Origin: Latescibacteria bacterium UBA6620
GTDB taxonomy: Bacteria; Latescibacterota; UBA2968
DNA: 64,000 nt
NCBI GenBank assembly: GCA_002433075.1
Contig: DJHM01000041.1
Location: 1-64,000 of the forward strand
Direction: 5' to 3'
Part shown: positions 1-8,194 of the stretch, one piece after another
Layout: each line of letters opens with the position of its first letter
How positions within the stretch are numbered: position 1 is the first letter of the stretch
Notes under the pieces: generated by a model
Told to the model about the DNA's origin: nothing
The model's database searches: none
Seen by the model: only the letters and a program-made list of their open reading frames with translations
Program-made: the position numbers and the translations under genes

Positions 1-120
1 CTGCTCAACGACTACCACGACGGGCTTTATTCACTCGGCCCCATCCTGGCCGCCTGGGAATCCTCCAGACAGGGCGGAACCCCGATCGACGTCCCGGACT
101 ATGTAGAAACAGCCCCGTAG
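1..120 (+). CDS. Gfo/Idh/MocA-type oxidoreductase, C-terminal fragment
   Basis: Only the last 39 codons and the TAG stop lie in the window; the gene begins upstream. The tail contains SLGPILAAWESSRQGG followed by TPIDVPDY. This resembles the C-terminal helix and last strand of Gfo/Idh/MocA sugar oxidoreductases, where a helix ending near a Trp precedes a Gly-rich turn and a short Pro-containing strand. The Rossmann domain is outside the window, so the family call rests on this short tail and on the four full members further along. It lies 45 bases before the FAD oxidase and may share its transcript. Confidence 0.5.
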   Translation: MLNDYHDGLYSLGPILAAWESSRQGGTPIDVPDYVETAP

Positions 121-165
121 AGCGCGCCGCCCGACGAGCCAACTCTATCTCGGAAGCCAGAAACC

Positions 166-1395
166 ATGCCCAACATCGAAGTCGTCATCGTCGGCGCCGG
201 TCTCGCCGGTCTGAGCACCGCCTTCCACCTCGCAGAACGGGGTGCCACGGTTACCCTCCTCGAAAAGGACCGCGTGGGGAGCGGCTCGAGCAGCCGATCG
301 GGCGCCGTCAACACAATGCTCCAGGGAAACCGTGCGGCAACAGTGGCCCGAGGAGTGAGCTTCGACATCTTCGAACGGTTCGACGAAATCCTCGACGACT
401 ACACCTTCCACCAGGTCGGGTGTATGGCCATCTACGACGAGGAACAATTCGAAACCGCGTCGCAGTTACACGATATGCAACGCGAGGCTGGATCGAGATT
501 CGATGTGTTGGACAGTTCGCAGATCGAAACGCGGTTCCCCGATCTCCGGATCGAAAAGAATGAAGTCGGAGTCCTCGACCTTCGCGGCGGCTGGAGCGAG
601 CCCGACAGCTACATCCCCGCCCTCACGAAGAAGATCGTCGATCTGGGCGTCGAGGTCCGTGAGGGGGTCGCCGTCGAGGACCTCATGGTCGAAGCTGGCC
701 ACGTGCGCGGTGTCCGTCTGGCGGGCGGCGAGGAACTGCGACCCGATGCGACGGTCTGTACAGTAAACGCGTGGGCCAACGCCCTCCTCGACCGAATCGG
801 CCAACCCCTGCCCGTACGAAGCTTCGTACACGAACGATTCGTCACACGACCTTTCGACGGCCCCCCACAGCTTCCTGCCACGAACGACGACGCCAATGGA
901 GTCTACTATCGCCCCACAGAAGACCATCGCATCCTCCTTGGGAGCGGTGCGATGGATCCGGAAGAGGTGCGAATGCCGGGACCCGACTTCCATCTCGACC
1001 AGCTTTCACCCAACCCTGGCAGTTTGCCTTACATCCTCGACAAAGTCGTGGATCGACTCCCTGCTGTGGAGGGCGACCGGATCGACGCTCATCGGGTCGG
1101 CCTCGTCAGCTATCCTGCCGATTTCATGCCTAACATCGGTCCCGTCGAAGCGCTTCCCGGGCTTTACCTCGGTACAAACTTCTGCTCGGGCGGATTCGGC
1201 TGGCATCCGGTGGCCGGGCTGCTGATTTCCGAATACATCCTCGACGAGCGGACCCGGATCGATGCCAGCATCTTCTCGCCCGACCGGTTCAAAGACTTCG
1301 ACACCCAGGCTTTCCTCGAGCAGGACACAACGTACCACGAGATAGTTGAAGCCCACGCGGCGAGGAACCGCGGGTTCGTCCGTAAGCGGCATTGA
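166..1395 (+). CDS. FAD-dependent amine oxidase, DAO/glycine-oxidase family
   Basis: A 409-residue soluble flavoprotein. The N-terminal dinucleotide-binding motif GAGLAG is at residues 10-15, followed by the acidic end of the second strand (LLEKD) and the Ser/Arg-rich FAD loop GSGSSSRSGAVN. The C-terminus has the DAO-type closing motif, PNIGP then PGLYLGTNFCSGGFGWHP. Family members oxidise primary or secondary amines of small amino acids to imines with release of H2O2. The ATG at 166 fits the family's usual start a few residues before the Rossmann strand. Downstream come a membrane protein and a phosphonoacetaldehyde hydrolase. FAD oxidases of this family that make phosphonoacetaldehyde from 2-aminoethylphosphonate or its N-methyl form (PbfD type) are known from phosphonate clusters, so that role is my best inference. 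Glycine or sarcosine oxidation is the alternative. Confidence 0.85.
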   Translation: MPNIEVVIVGAGLAGLSTAFHLAERGATVTLLEKDRVGSGSSSRSGAVNTMLQGNRAATVARGVSFDIFERFDEILDDYTFHQVGCMAIYDEEQFETASQLHDMQREAGSRFDVLDSSQIETRFPDLRIEKNEVGVLDLRGGWSEPDSYIPALTKKIVDLGVEVREGVAVEDLMVEAGHVRGVRLAGGEELRPDATVCTVNAWANALLDRIGQPLPVRSFVHERFVTRPFDGPPQLPATNDDANGVYYRPTEDHRILLGSGAMDPEEVRMPGPDFHLDQLSPNPGSLPYILDKVVDRLPAVEGDRIDAHRVGLVSYPADFMPNIGPVEALPGLYLGTNFCSGGFGWHPVAGLLISEYILDERTRIDASIFSPDRFKDFDTQAFLEQDTTYHEIVEAHAARNRGFVRKRH

Positions 1396-1537
1396 GCCCG
1401 TAAAATCCTTGCTCCGTGTGGCGACAGAGCCCCTGCCTCCGTCGAATCCGTTCGGTCCTCACCGTGATCCGGATGCGCTTGACGCACACCCGTCCCTTTC
1501 GTCACATTGTTAGCTCGTTCCTGCTCGATCACTCGAT

Positions 1538-3562
1538 TTGGAGTCGCTTCCCCTGTCGGTCAATCCCCTACCCACGCCATCTGAGACCGACCCCGCTCGG
1601 GAAGGCTCGTCCGTCATCACCAAGCGAGCCCTTATCGTCGGCCTCGGGATGGCTGTGTTTATGCCACTCTGGCCAACGTATACGAGCTTCGTCGTTCACT
1701 CGACACGGGCCGATCATTCGCATCTCTCCATGGCGATGCTCATCCCGTTCGTCGGGCTTCTCGTGCTCAACGCCTTCCTCGAGAAGCGCGGGCTGGGCTT
1801 CTCACCCACAGAACTTCTCACCGTCTGCGCCATAGGCCTGGTCGCCTCGACCATGCAGGGCGAATGGCTGACCGTCTGGTTCCTCCAGATGCTCACGATG
1901 CCCGCCTACTACGCCTCACCCGAGAACCGATTCGACGAGCTCCTGCTCCCGCACATGCCGAGTTGGACAACGATCACGGATCGTGAGGCTGTACGCGGGT
2001 TTTACGAAGGGCTTGTTCCCGGTGCGGCGTTCCCCTGGGGAGAGTGGTTTTCGGTTCTCGTCTGGTGGGGCCTGTTCATCGGTGCCATCCTCACGATCAA
2101 CCTGTGTCTGAGCGTGCTGCTCCGTAAACAGTGGATGGAATACGAGAAACTGTCCTTCCCGGTAGCCATCGCCCTCCTGGAACTGACCGGCGTCTCTGGC
2201 ACGACGGCTACGCTGCGAACGCTCGTGAAGAACCGGCTCTTCCAGATGGGATTCCTCGTCACGTTCGCCATCATCGCCTGGAACGTGTTTACGTGGTTTA
2301 CGGTGAACATTCCCATGTTCCCGTTTCTCGCGGGACGCTACGGTCGACACGTTCTGGCCGTCGCGCCGGGTTTCCCTGCGATCGTGACCACCTTCGTCCT
2401 GCTCACGTTCTGCCTGGGCTATTTCACGAAGCTGGAGGTCCTCTTCAGCCTCTGGTTTTTCCACGTCGTACAGATCGTCATTGTCGGAATCATGAATCGG
2501 TTCGGGCTGGATCTCGGAGAGAACGACCCCTACAGCTCGAGCCATCCGGCCATCGGTTGGATGACGTTCGGTGGCATGGCCGTGTTCGTACTGTGGGGAT
2601 TCTACATCGCCCGATCCCACTTTCGTGACATCTTCCGGAAGGCCTTCCTCCGCGACGAGTCTGTCGATGATTCTGAAGAACTCATGTCTTACCGCACGTC
2701 CGTCTTCCTTCTTCTGGTCAGTGCGTCCTTCGTCTTCCTCTGGCTGTTCCGTGCGGGCATGGGCGCGGGCCCGATCCTCGCCTGGTGCTTCGCCATGCTC
2801 GTCCTTTTCATCGGAATGTCCCGCATCGTCGTGGAGAGCGGACTCGTTTACCTTCGCGTTCCCTTGACCGCACAGGGGTTTACGTGGCACGCTTTCGGCC
2901 CGGGTGGGCTCGGACCGGCGGGCGCCTCGATCCTGACACTCACCATGAGCCTCATCGCCGATGGCAAGACCTTCGCCTGCACCCAGATGGCCCACGTGCC
3001 TCGTCTCAGCATGGCCATGGCGAAGCGAAGCCGAAAGGCCATTGCGCCAACCGTGTTGATCGGATGCTTCCTAGGGCTGGCCGGCGTCGTCGCCTTCACG
3101 ATCTATCAGGGATACTACGGGGTCGGAAGCGCCAATTTTGGTCGTAGCACGTTCAAAGGGATTGGCGCGTTGAACGGAGCCGGTTTCAGCAGGCTCGCGG
3201 TCTCCCGTATCCAGGAGGGAACCGAGCTCACAGACTGGACCCGCGTGCTCTTTATGGGAGGTGGTGGACTCTTTATCGCCGTCCTCTACTACCTTCGCTA
3301 CCGGTTCTTGAACTTCCCGATTCACCCCATCGGCTTCACGATCTGCGGGATGGTCGAGATGCAGGACAACGCGTTCAGCCTGTTCCTGATCTGGGGCGTC
3401 AAAAGCATCATCATGAAAGTCGGAGGACTCGAACGATACCGACACTATGCGCCCTGGTTCCTCGGCATGATCATGGGCTACGTCGCCGGGGTGACGATGG
3501 GCGTCATCGCCGACGTCTTCTGGTTCCCGGGCGAAGGCCACGAAATCCACTGCGACCCCTGA
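1538..3562 (+). CDS. DUF6785-type polytopic membrane protein, candidate transporter
   Basis: A 674-residue integral membrane protein with many hydrophobic segments over almost its whole length. As I recall the family, it carries the DUF6785 and DUF6784 regions; biochemical function is unknown. It shares a set of short motifs with the 25395 protein: LWPTY and a following Ser-x-Arg-Ala-Asp, PSWT, YEGL then AAFPW, TAQGFTWH, LGPAGA, ADGKTF, AHVPRL and HPIGF. The long charged loop around DDSEELMSYR is also shared in form (DDTEEIVSYR). The TTG at 1538 gives a 28-residue N-terminal extension before KRALIVGL; the paralogue starts right at its equivalent Lys-Arg, so the true start could lie further in. 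It sits between an amine oxidase and PhnX, so uptake of the compound they degrade is a reasonable inference. Confidence 0.8.
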   Translation: MESLPLSVNPLPTPSETDPAREGSSVITKRALIVGLGMAVFMPLWPTYTSFVVHSTRADHSHLSMAMLIPFVGLLVLNAFLEKRGLGFSPTELLTVCAIGLVASTMQGEWLTVWFLQMLTMPAYYASPENRFDELLLPHMPSWTTITDREAVRGFYEGLVPGAAFPWGEWFSVLVWWGLFIGAILTINLCLSVLLRKQWMEYEKLSFPVAIALLELTGVSGTTATLRTLVKNRLFQMGFLVTFAIIAWNVFTWFTVNIPMFPFLAGRYGRHVLAVAPGFPAIVTTFVLLTFCLGYFTKLEVLFSLWFFHVVQIVIVGIMNRFGLDLGENDPYSSSHPAIGWMTFGGMAVFVLWGFYIARSHFRDIFRKAFLRDESVDDSEELMSYRTSVFLLLVSASFVFLWLFRAGMGAGPILAWCFAMLVLFIGMSRIVVESGLVYLRVPLTAQGFTWHAFGPGGLGPAGASILTLTMSLIADGKTFACTQMAHVPRLSMAMAKRSRKAIAPTVLIGCFLGLAGVVAFTIYQGYYGVGSANFGRSTFKGIGALNGAGFSRLAVSRIQEGTELTDWTRVLFMGGGGLFIAVLYYLRYRFLNFPIHPIGFTICGMVEMQDNAFSLFLIWGVKSIIMKVGGLERYRHYAPWFLGMIMGYVAGVTMGVIADVFWFPGEGHEIHCDP

Positions 3563-3644
3563 TGTTGCCAAAACTCACCATAGGGAAGTCACGAAACCAA
3601 TCACACCCATCCTGAATGCGGTGCCTCCATCGCGTTCTCTAACT

Positions 3645-4505
3645 ATGGACACTGAACCTATGTTCACACACGAGCGAGAATTCACTTACAGCCGAACCTA
3701 TCGAGGCCCGATTCGCGCCGTGATCCTCGATTGGGCCGGCACCACCATGGACTTCGGCTGCATGGCGCCAGCCGTCGTCTTTCGGGAGGTCTTTGAAAAG
3801 GAGGGCGTCCCCATCAGTCTCGAAGAGGCGCGCATCCCGATGGGTGCCCACAAGAAGGTCCACATTGGGCTCATCTGTGAGATTCCAACTGTGCGCTCCC
3901 GCTGGGTTGAAGCGCACGGCTCGGAGCCAACCGACGAAGACGTCGATCGCATGTTCGCAGACTTCGTACCCGCGCAGGAGGCCTGTCTGTCGGACTACTC
4001 TCAGCTCATTCCGGGCACGCTCGACGTCATCGCAGAGTGCAGAAAACGTGGCTACAAGATCGGATCCACCTCCGGCTACTTGCCCGGCATGCTTGCCATC
4101 AACCAGGCCGATGCCGAAAAGCAGGGCTATGTTCCGGACGCGACGTTCGGAGCCGGCGATGTACCTCGCGGGCGCCCCTTCCCCCACATGGTCCTGCGAA
4201 ACATTGTGGAGCTCGATGTCTCACCAGTCCAATCCGTCGTCAAGGTCGACGACACCCTCACCGGTATTGAAGAAGGCGTGAACGCCGGCTGCTGGTCGAT
4301 CGGGCTCGCCATTTCCGGAAACGAAGTCGGTGTTCAGCTCGAGGAGTGGGAAGCCTTCCCGGAAGACGTCAAACAGAAGCATCGCGACCGAATCTATCCC
4401 ACGATGTACCAGCGTGGAGCGAATTTCGTGGTGGATAGCATCGCGGATCTCATCCCGTGTCTCGACGAGATCGAGCGACGGATGGCACGTGGAGAGGGAC
4501 CTTGA
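3645..4505 (+). CDS. phnX: Phosphonoacetaldehyde hydrolase (phosphonatase), HAD superfamily
   Basis: Hydrolyses phosphonoacetaldehyde to acetaldehyde and phosphate, the last step of 2-aminoethylphosphonate use. From the ATG at 3645 the protein has 286 residues. The HAD nucleophile loop DWAGTT lies about 30 residues in. The cap-domain segment MGAHKKVHI places a Lys where Bacillus cereus PhnX has its Schiff-base Lys53 (MGLLK in that enzyme). GSTSGY, GRPFPHM and VKVDDT complete the active site. These residues separate PhnX from generic HAD phosphatases. Starts at GTG 3621 and ATG 3660 are also open; none has a good ribosome site. The usual partner aminotransferase PhnW is absent nearby; the FAD oxidase at 166 could supply the aldehyde instead. 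Confidence 0.9.
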   Translation: MDTEPMFTHEREFTYSRTYRGPIRAVILDWAGTTMDFGCMAPAVVFREVFEKEGVPISLEEARIPMGAHKKVHIGLICEIPTVRSRWVEAHGSEPTDEDVDRMFADFVPAQEACLSDYSQLIPGTLDVIAECRKRGYKIGSTSGYLPGMLAINQADAEKQGYVPDATFGAGDVPRGRPFPHMVLRNIVELDVSPVQSVVKVDDTLTGIEEGVNAGCWSIGLAISGNEVGVQLEEWEAFPEDVKQKHRDRIYPTMYQRGANFVVDSIADLIPCLDEIERRMARGEGP

Positions 4506-4526
4506 TGATTATTCTTCGATTGGCGA

Positions 4527-5021
4527 GTGAACTGGAAATGCGGCCCTGACCAAAGGAGCACAACCCTGGATACGAAGGACGCACCCTGGGGTTCCGTCGA
4601 CACACGATTCGATCCCATCCATTCGGCTGCCAGAGAACGAGATCTGGAAAGGGTCCGCGTGCTGCTCCACGGCGGCGTGGATGTGGACAGCCTGAACGGA
4701 GTCGCAAAGAACGGCGATGGAGGCAACACCGCGCTCTGGTTCGCCGCTCAGGGCCCGTGGCCGGACGGCCTCCCGATCGTACGCCTCCTCGTGGAGTCCG
4801 GTGCGGATATCAACGGACAATGCGAGCACGGACGTACTGCACTTCACATGGCTGCGGCCTGGGGACATCTCGATGTGGTGAAATATCTCGTCGACCATGG
4901 TGCCCATGTGACGATTCGGGCAGAAGTCGATGGCACTCCAGCTGAGATGGCCAGGGCCAGAAACAAGCTCGAGGTCTCCAACTATCTGGATGGCCTTTCC
5001 GCCTCTGGAGAGAACCGCTGA
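4527..5021 (+). CDS. Small ankyrin-repeat protein
   Basis: At most 164 residues, soluble, no signal peptide. It contains about three ankyrin units: DPIHSAARERDLERVRVLL, then NTALWFAAQ through RLLVESGADIN, then GRTALHMAAAWGHLDVVKYL with VDHGAHVTI. Such repeats bind proteins; the partner is unknown. The GTG at 4527 gives the longest frame. However, AAAGGAG at 4552-4558 lies 7 bases before an in-frame CTG at 4566 that would start the protein at LDTKDAPW, so a non-standard CTG start is possible. It lies 21 bases after phnX and reads the same way, so it is probably co-transcribed. A regulatory or scaffold role for the neighbouring catabolic enzymes is only a guess. Confidence 0.75.
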   Translation: MNWKCGPDQRSTTLDTKDAPWGSVDTRFDPIHSAARERDLERVRVLLHGGVDVDSLNGVAKNGDGGNTALWFAAQGPWPDGLPIVRLLVESGADINGQCEHGRTALHMAAAWGHLDVVKYLVDHGAHVTIRAEVDGTPAEMARARNKLEVSNYLDGLSASGENR

Positions 5022-5091
5022 GCGATGAAGGGCATTCCAACGTGTTCGGTGCAAACATCCCCGTGACCATCCGCTGACTCGGGACAATCCA

Positions 5092-6426
5092 ATGGCGCTG
5101 CATAGAGGACTGCAGAAGAAGGGCTTCAAACTACCCACTTGCGAGAAACACTTCCACGACTACGACGAAACCTGGCTCATCCTCGAAGGAAAAGGCACGG
5201 CCTATTGGATTACACCGGTCGGAGAACGCGAGGAATTCGAACTCCAGGCCGGAGACGTCTGGATGATTCCCGCAGGCTACGAGCACGGGACCGACGGCTT
5301 CCCAGGGACCGGCGCAAATACCGACGACTTTACCATCAGCGTTTTCACGGGAACGTTGCCTGCCGGGTCCCACGAGCCAGGGCACTACTACGTCGAGAAG
5401 GAAGGCTACATCCTGTCCCTCGAGCTACGAAAGACCCCAACCCAGCGTTACGCATCAGCCACCCCGAGCACGATCCAGGCCTTCGTTTTTCCTGAAAAGG
5501 GTCGGATGGAAATTCAGGAGCTGCCCTTCCCGGAATGCGAGCCGGGGATGATCCTGTGCAAGTCGACGTATAGCGGACTCACGAACGGCACCGAACGCAA
5601 CGCACTCGTCGGCGGGAACTACGGCAGAAGCTGGCCCTCGCGACCGGGTTATCAGAACGTGGGGACGGTTATCTCGACCGGCGATGGGGTCAAAGACTTC
5701 AAGGTGGGCGACACGGTTTTCTCGGGACACCATCGGAAGCATTCCGATTACTTCACGACCCCCGCCCTGGCGGATGACCTTGTGGTTCGTCTTCCCGATT
5801 CCGTCGACCCCACGCACGCTGCGCTCTTCGGCGTAGCCAGTGTGGCCATGCACGACGTTCGTCGCGCGGACACACGGCTCGGGGAGAATGTACTCGTGGT
5901 CGGCGCTGGACCCGTCGGACAGTTCACCGCGCAGGCCGCCCGTCTATCCGGCGCCATCGTGACCATCTGCGATCTCAACGAGTCCCGACTTTCTATCGCG
6001 GCCGAACTCGGAGCACACCGAACGGTCCCGGTCACGAACGAAGACGCATCGTGGGACGCCATCACGGAAGCCGGGCCCTTCGACGTCGTGTTCGAGGATT
6101 CCGGCGCGGACGTCTTCGGACACATCATTGGTCAAGACTGGCAGCAGGGCGTGATCCTCACGAATTCCAGGGTCGTTGTCATCGCCGGTCGAGAACGCGT
6201 CGACTACAGCTTCAACGCCGGTCAGAGCCACGAGCTGTCGATCGTTCAAGCCAGCCACTTCGATCGTGACGATCTCGAACAGGTCTGTCGCCTGACGGCC
6301 GAAGGCCAACTTCGTGTCGGACCCATCATCCAGGACATCGTCAAAGCCAGCCAGGCGGATACCATCTACGCCCGCCTCAGAGACGATCCCGCCAGCCTCT
6401 TTGGTACTGTCTTCAACTGGTCTTAG
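5092..6426 (+). CDS. Cupin domain fused to MDR-family (alcohol dehydrogenase-like) oxidoreductase
   Basis: A 444-residue two-domain protein. Residues 1 to about 120 form a cupin: metal motif HFHDYDE (His20, His22, Glu26) and second motif GDVWMIPAGYEHG. From about residue 130 to the end is a medium-chain dehydrogenase: an N-terminal GroES-like part with STYSGLTNGTE, then a Rossmann fold with VGAGPVGQ around residues 265-272. The usual catalytic-zinc Cys and His and the four-Cys structural zinc site are not seen, so the MDR part resembles zinc-free members such as the BchC-like group. A cupin in front of an MDR domain is an uncommon pairing. NAD(P)-dependent oxidation or reduction of a sugar or polyol, with the cupin binding the same or a related ligand, is plausible; the substrate is unknown. 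Confidence 0.8.
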   Translation: MALHRGLQKKGFKLPTCEKHFHDYDETWLILEGKGTAYWITPVGEREEFELQAGDVWMIPAGYEHGTDGFPGTGANTDDFTISVFTGTLPAGSHEPGHYYVEKEGYILSLELRKTPTQRYASATPSTIQAFVFPEKGRMEIQELPFPECEPGMILCKSTYSGLTNGTERNALVGGNYGRSWPSRPGYQNVGTVISTGDGVKDFKVGDTVFSGHHRKHSDYFTTPALADDLVVRLPDSVDPTHAALFGVASVAMHDVRRADTRLGENVLVVGAGPVGQFTAQAARLSGAIVTICDLNESRLSIAAELGAHRTVPVTNEDASWDAITEAGPFDVVFEDSGADVFGHIIGQDWQQGVILTNSRVVVIAGRERVDYSFNAGQSHELSIVQASHFDRDDLEQVCRLTAEGQLRVGPIIQDIVKASQADTIYARLRDDPASLFGTVFNWS

Positions 6427-6498
6427 TCGCGCAAGTGGTGGGACTTAACACGCATTCCCATCAAGAGAGCATTTTTGCGAGCAGTGGGGGAACTGTCC

Positions 6499-8085
6499 AT
6501 GAATTCCGCGCCAAAGCTCATGTTTTATCACGACGGCCGGCACCCGCTCATCTACATGTACGAGCCTCCCATGCAGAAGGAGGAGTACGAATCCGGTGTC
6601 GACGAGCTCCTCGGAACACCTGTCGATGCCTTGATGTTCTGCCTGGGCGACGGTCGCACGGTCCTGCACGACACGGAAGTCGGTGAGCTCTGGGGACACA
6701 ACGTGAGGAAGTGGTCTCACGTCATCTTCCGGCGCGCGCACCAGAACGCAAAGCATCTGATTGGCAAGGGTCAAGATCCCCTTCGGATCGTCTCGGAGCG
6801 GGCGCGCCAGAAGGGACTCCCATTTTATCCCACGCTCCTCGTACAACAGGGCCGAGGGGATCGCGAAACCGATGTTCGATGTTCGGACTTCCGATTCGAC
6901 AACGCCCACCTTGAGATCGGGGCGAACGGCGACCTCGCCCCCGATACACCCGGTCTCACCTGCCTCGACTTTAAACACGAGAGTGTCCGCGACGAGCGCT
7001 TTGCCCTGATCGAAGAGACCCTGAAGAACTACGACGTCGACGGATTCGAGCTACAGCTCAATTACCAGCCACACTACTTCCATCCCGACGAGGTCGATCG
7101 CGGGCGAGTCCTTATGACCGGATGGGTCCGCAGAGTCCATCGCGCCGTGAAGAAAAGCGGCCGGAATCGCGAACTCGTCATTCGCATCCCCGCCAGCCTC
7201 CAGGGATGCTTCGACGTTGGTCTGGACGTACGCGAATGGCTCAAACTGGGCATTGTGGACGCACTCATCGGGCAGAAGTTCTCAGGCCCGGAGCTTCACG
7301 ACCCGGGGGTGGACTTTCGACCTCTCGTCAAAGCAGCAGAGGGCACCGGCTGTCGCATCTACGCCGCGCTCCAGAGTCACCTCGACTCGGATCGCCTGTG
7401 CGAGGCCTCGATCGAAATGATCCGGGCCGCCGCCTGCAACTACTGGGCTCAGGGGGTCGATGGGTTTTACCTCGCCCACTGGTTCAATCACTGGCCTTAC
7501 CAGGCGGAATTCTACGAAATCCTCCGCGAGCTTCCCGATCCGGAAATCATGGCGCCCAAGGACAAGATCTACACGGTCCCCACCGAGACTGGCCGCTATC
7601 CCAACCCCACCCTCGAGCCCGGCCTCGACATGGACCTGCCCGCTCCCCTCGCAACGGGCGAACCCGTCAGCGTCCCCATCCCCATCAGCGACGACCTGCC
7701 ACGGTGGAATCGCGCCCGACGCGTTCACGAGATCCTGCTTCGCGTGCGGATCATGAACACCACCGAACTGGACAGGCTGTCCTTCAAACTGAACGGCAAG
7801 CCGCTCCCCGAAGGGTTGCTCCGCAGGATCAACGAGATGTATCGCATGAGCGCGCCACGGTATCGCACGGGCTCCGGCTACTGGTTCGTATTCCGTCTGG
7901 ACCGGGACCACTGGCCCCGCAAGGGGAAGAATTCCCTCCAGATCATCCTCGACAAGAGAGATAAAGCTGTTCTGCCTCAGATCTACGTGCGGGACGTCGA
8001 GCTCGAGATTCGTTACCTGATGGGCAGGAACTACCACCGAATCCCCGAGCACGACCTGGGCCCCCGAATTCCATCAGGCATATAG
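6499..8085 (+). CDS. TIM-barrel glycoside-hydrolase-like protein, paralogue 1
   Basis: A 528-residue protein from the ATG at 6499, which follows a GGGGGAA ribosome site; a TTG at 6475 is also open. Residues 1 to about 360 look like a (beta/alpha)8 barrel with the segment NYDVDGFELQLNY; the C-terminal ~150 residues (from about EPVSVPIPISDDL) look like a beta-sandwich. Proteins at 9263 and 49709 share the barrel layout, including the strand-end motif Asp-Gly-hydrophobic-acid-Leu. Here the second acidic position of that motif is Gln (FELQL), whereas the paralogues have Asp (VELDW, IDLDF). This recalls GH10-like putative glycosidases of unknown specificity. No signal peptide is evident, so it probably acts in the cytoplasm. 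Confidence 0.65.
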   Translation: MNSAPKLMFYHDGRHPLIYMYEPPMQKEEYESGVDELLGTPVDALMFCLGDGRTVLHDTEVGELWGHNVRKWSHVIFRRAHQNAKHLIGKGQDPLRIVSERARQKGLPFYPTLLVQQGRGDRETDVRCSDFRFDNAHLEIGANGDLAPDTPGLTCLDFKHESVRDERFALIEETLKNYDVDGFELQLNYQPHYFHPDEVDRGRVLMTGWVRRVHRAVKKSGRNRELVIRIPASLQGCFDVGLDVREWLKLGIVDALIGQKFSGPELHDPGVDFRPLVKAAEGTGCRIYAALQSHLDSDRLCEASIEMIRAAACNYWAQGVDGFYLAHWFNHWPYQAEFYEILRELPDPEIMAPKDKIYTVPTETGRYPNPTLEPGLDMDLPAPLATGEPVSVPIPISDDLPRWNRARRVHEILLRVRIMNTTELDRLSFKLNGKPLPEGLLRRINEMYRMSAPRYRTGSGYWFVFRLDRDHWPRKGKNSLQIILDKRDKAVLPQIYVRDVELEIRYLMGRNYHRIPEHDLGPRIPSGI

Positions 8086-8194
8086 GATTACCGTCCTGTC
8101 GCACGAAGGGTAGGAGCGACCTCCGGTCGCGAATTGACCATCGCGGTCTGGGACCGATCGCTTGTCCCTTCTTTCGAGTCTCTACGAGGTCCTT

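Noticed and set aside
1916..2995. Long open frame of 359 codons antisense to the first DUF6785 gene
   Set aside because: It mirrors the codon bias of the coding strand, gives a charged, low-complexity peptide rich in Glu, Asp, Arg and Gly, and has no ribosome site or motif.
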